From the NCBI RefSeq assembly GCF_014197055.1, contig NZ_JACIEW010000001.1, positions 1 through 64,000 on the forward strand: DNA of 64,000 nucleotides. Direction: 5' to 3'. Under the pieces are notes generated by a model. It ran no database searches. It saw only the letters and a list, made by a program, of their open reading frames with translations, and was not told the DNA's origin. The DNA comes from Devosia subaequoris (lineage in GTDB: Bacteria > Pseudomonadota > Alphaproteobacteria > Rhizobiales > Devosiaceae). A program made the position numbers and the translations under genes. Below are positions 62,794 to 64,000 of the stretch, in pieces; position 1 is the first letter of the stretch, and the number at the start of each line of letters is the position of its first letter.

Positions 62794-63933
62794 TTATTCT
62801 GCGGGCTGTTGCTGGCGTGATTTGGCGCCGGGAGGGCCGGAGCGGCGGGCCGCCGCCGCGATGCGGCGCACGCCTTCCATGATCCCGCCGGGCAGGAAGA
62901 TCACGATGACCACGAAGACCAGGCCAAGGGTGAGGTGCCAACCATCACCCACAAACTTGCTGGTCACCTTGACCACGACATCGGCAAGCCCTTCAGGAAG
63001 GAAGCCCCAGAACTGGGTCAGAATGTTGTCGTTGAGTGCCGAGAGAATATTCTCGAAATATTTGATGATCCAGGCACCGATCACCGGGCCGACCAGCGTT
63101 CCGACGCCACCCAGAATGGTCATCAGGACGACTTCGCCCGAGGCGGTCCATTGCATGCGTTCAGCACCGGCCAGCGGGTCAGTGACAGCGAGCAGAGCGC
63201 CAGCCAGACCCGCGTACATGCCCGAGATCACAAAGGCAGACAGGGCATAGGGCCGGGTGTTGAAGCCGGTGAACTGCATGCGCGTCTGGTTAGACTTGAT
63301 GGATTTGAGCATCATGCCGAATGGCGACCCTGCAACGCGCTGGGCAAAGAAGAACGAGAGGATCAGGAACCCGGCACAGAAGTAGAAACCGGCATAGCCG
63401 CCCAATTGCTGGCCCAGTAGGGTCGGGACGGGCTGGCCGACATAGGTCTGGCCGATTGCCGCGTCGAGGACACGGGGGTCGCTCAAAGTGAGCTGCAGGC
63501 CGGTTTCGCCATTGGTGATCGGTGTAAGCACCGAATAGGCGAGGTTGTAGCTCATCTGGGCGAAGGCCAAGGTCAGGATCGAGAAATAAATGCCCGAGCG
63601 CCGTAGCGAGAGGAAGCCGATTACCAGGGCAAACAGGCCCGAGATCAGAACGGCAAAGATCATGGCAGGGATGGCGTCGAGCGTCAGCAGTTTGAACGAC
63701 CAGACCGCAGCGTAGGAGCCGACACCGAAGAAAGCGGCGTGGCCGAAGCTGAGATAACCCGTGAGGCCGAACAGGATGTTAAATCCGACGGCAAAGATGC
63801 CATAGATCATGAAGCGCTGCAGCAGATCCGGATAGCCGGCGCCAAAGGGCGTGAGCCAGATCGGCATGGTCAGCACCACCGCGGTGAAGCCCAGTAGCAG
63901 CAACAGATCGTTGCGGGACATGAAATTGGTCAT
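62794..63933 (-). CDS. livM: branched-chain amino-acid type ABC transporter permease LivM
   Basis: The 379-residue protein has about ten helices and the LivM hallmarks [40 protein letters not shown] and [19 protein letters not shown]. The C-terminal 30 residues are basic and disordered. It starts one base after the livH stop, and livG begins 11 bp downstream. Confidence 0.93.
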   Translation of the reverse strand: MTNFMSRNDLLLLLGFTAVVLTMPIWLTPFGAGYPDLLQRFMIYGIFAVGFNILFGLTGYLSFGHAAFFGVGSYAAVWSFKLLTLDAIPAMIFAVLISGLFALVIGFLSLRRSGIYFSILTLAFAQMSYNLAYSVLTPITNGETGLQLTLSDPRVLDAAIGQTYVGQPVPTLLGQQLGGYAGFYFCAGFLILSFFFAQRVAGSPFGMMLKSIKSNQTRMQFTGFNTRPYALSAFVISGMYAGLAGALLAVTDPLAGAERMQWTASGEVVLMTILGGVGTLVGPVIGAWIIKYFENILSALNDNILTQFWGFLPEGLADVVVKVTSKFVGDGWHLTLGLVFVVIVIFLPGGIMEGVRRIAAAARRSGPPGAKSRQQQPAE

Positions 63934-63934
63934 G

Positions 63935-64000
63935 TCAGCTCTCCATCACACCGCGGCGGCCCATCAGACCACGCGGGCGAACCAGTAGAATAACAACGGC
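63935..64000 (-). CDS. livH: ABC transporter permease LivH, C-terminal end (rest outside window)
   Basis: Reading in from the window edge, [20 protein letters not shown] followed by S and stop is the usual end of LivH permeases (LLxRPxGLxG). It is the first visible gene of the livHMGF-type operon; any periplasmic binding-protein gene would lie beyond the window. Confidence 0.85.
   Translation of the reverse strand, partial: AVVILLVRPRGLMGRRGVMES

Noticed and set aside
1..64000. CRISPR array, rRNA operon or prophage
   Set aside because: No regular repeat-spacer pattern, no rRNA sequence and no phage structural genes seen on either strand.

Overview
The window looks like the chromosome of an alphaproteobacterium of the order Hyphomicrobiales, probably near Devosia or Pelagibacterium. 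This rests on high GC content, an IalB-family protein, an ExoD protein, the order gyrA-coaD-two cyclophilins-queA-exoD-tgt, and recG next to sdhE-mfd. The genus is an inference from gene order and protein style, not from a search.

Positions 1-30700 are accessory and mosaic. The left end (1-6200) holds the tail of a c-type cytochrome, a Cys-rich CBS protein with a Met-rich membrane peptide, a broken EAL domain gene, a three-gene operon (unknown protein, XRE regulator, metallophosphoesterase-like protein missing most metal ligands), a second divergent XRE regulator, a gene-poor AT-richer stretch and half of a sugar ABC ATPase. Positions 6207-14560 form a tartrate/glycerate catabolic region: ttuD-ttuC, a divergent LysR regulator, a TAXI-type TRAP transporter, an MFS transporter and a broken ttuE-like pyruvate kinase. 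An IS3-type transposase fragment then joins that pyruvate kinase remnant to a hybrid sensor kinase that has lost its 5' end. A KaiC-like ATPase (frameshifted in a run of A) and an HWE kinase follow. From 21000 to 30700 there are small stress and metabolic genes (Crp/Fnr regulator, isochorismatase, SDR, RND/MMPL exporter) among pseudogenes of an integrase, an alcohol dehydrogenase and an MFS transporter.

Positions 30735-57305 are mostly core housekeeping genes: gyrA, coaD, two peptidyl-prolyl isomerases, queA, exoD, tgt, pgi, map, tRNA-Lys, glmU-glmS, recG (reverse), sdhE-mfd, an IalB protein, a UbiH-like oxygenase, terC, a quinone oxidoreductase and tRNA-Ser. The right end holds small uncharacterised genes, the 5-oxoprolinase operon pxpBCA, and, converging on it, a branched-chain amino-acid type ABC cassette (livF, livG, livM and the tail of livH) that runs off the window.

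Genes are tightly packed in the core, with many ATGA start/stop overlaps (coaD/ppiA, queA/exoD, sdhE/mfd, terC/qor, pxpB/C/A, livG/livF). Pseudogenes cluster before gyrA, and most carry single-base deletions or clean truncations. No CRISPR array, rRNA, prophage or replication origin was seen.
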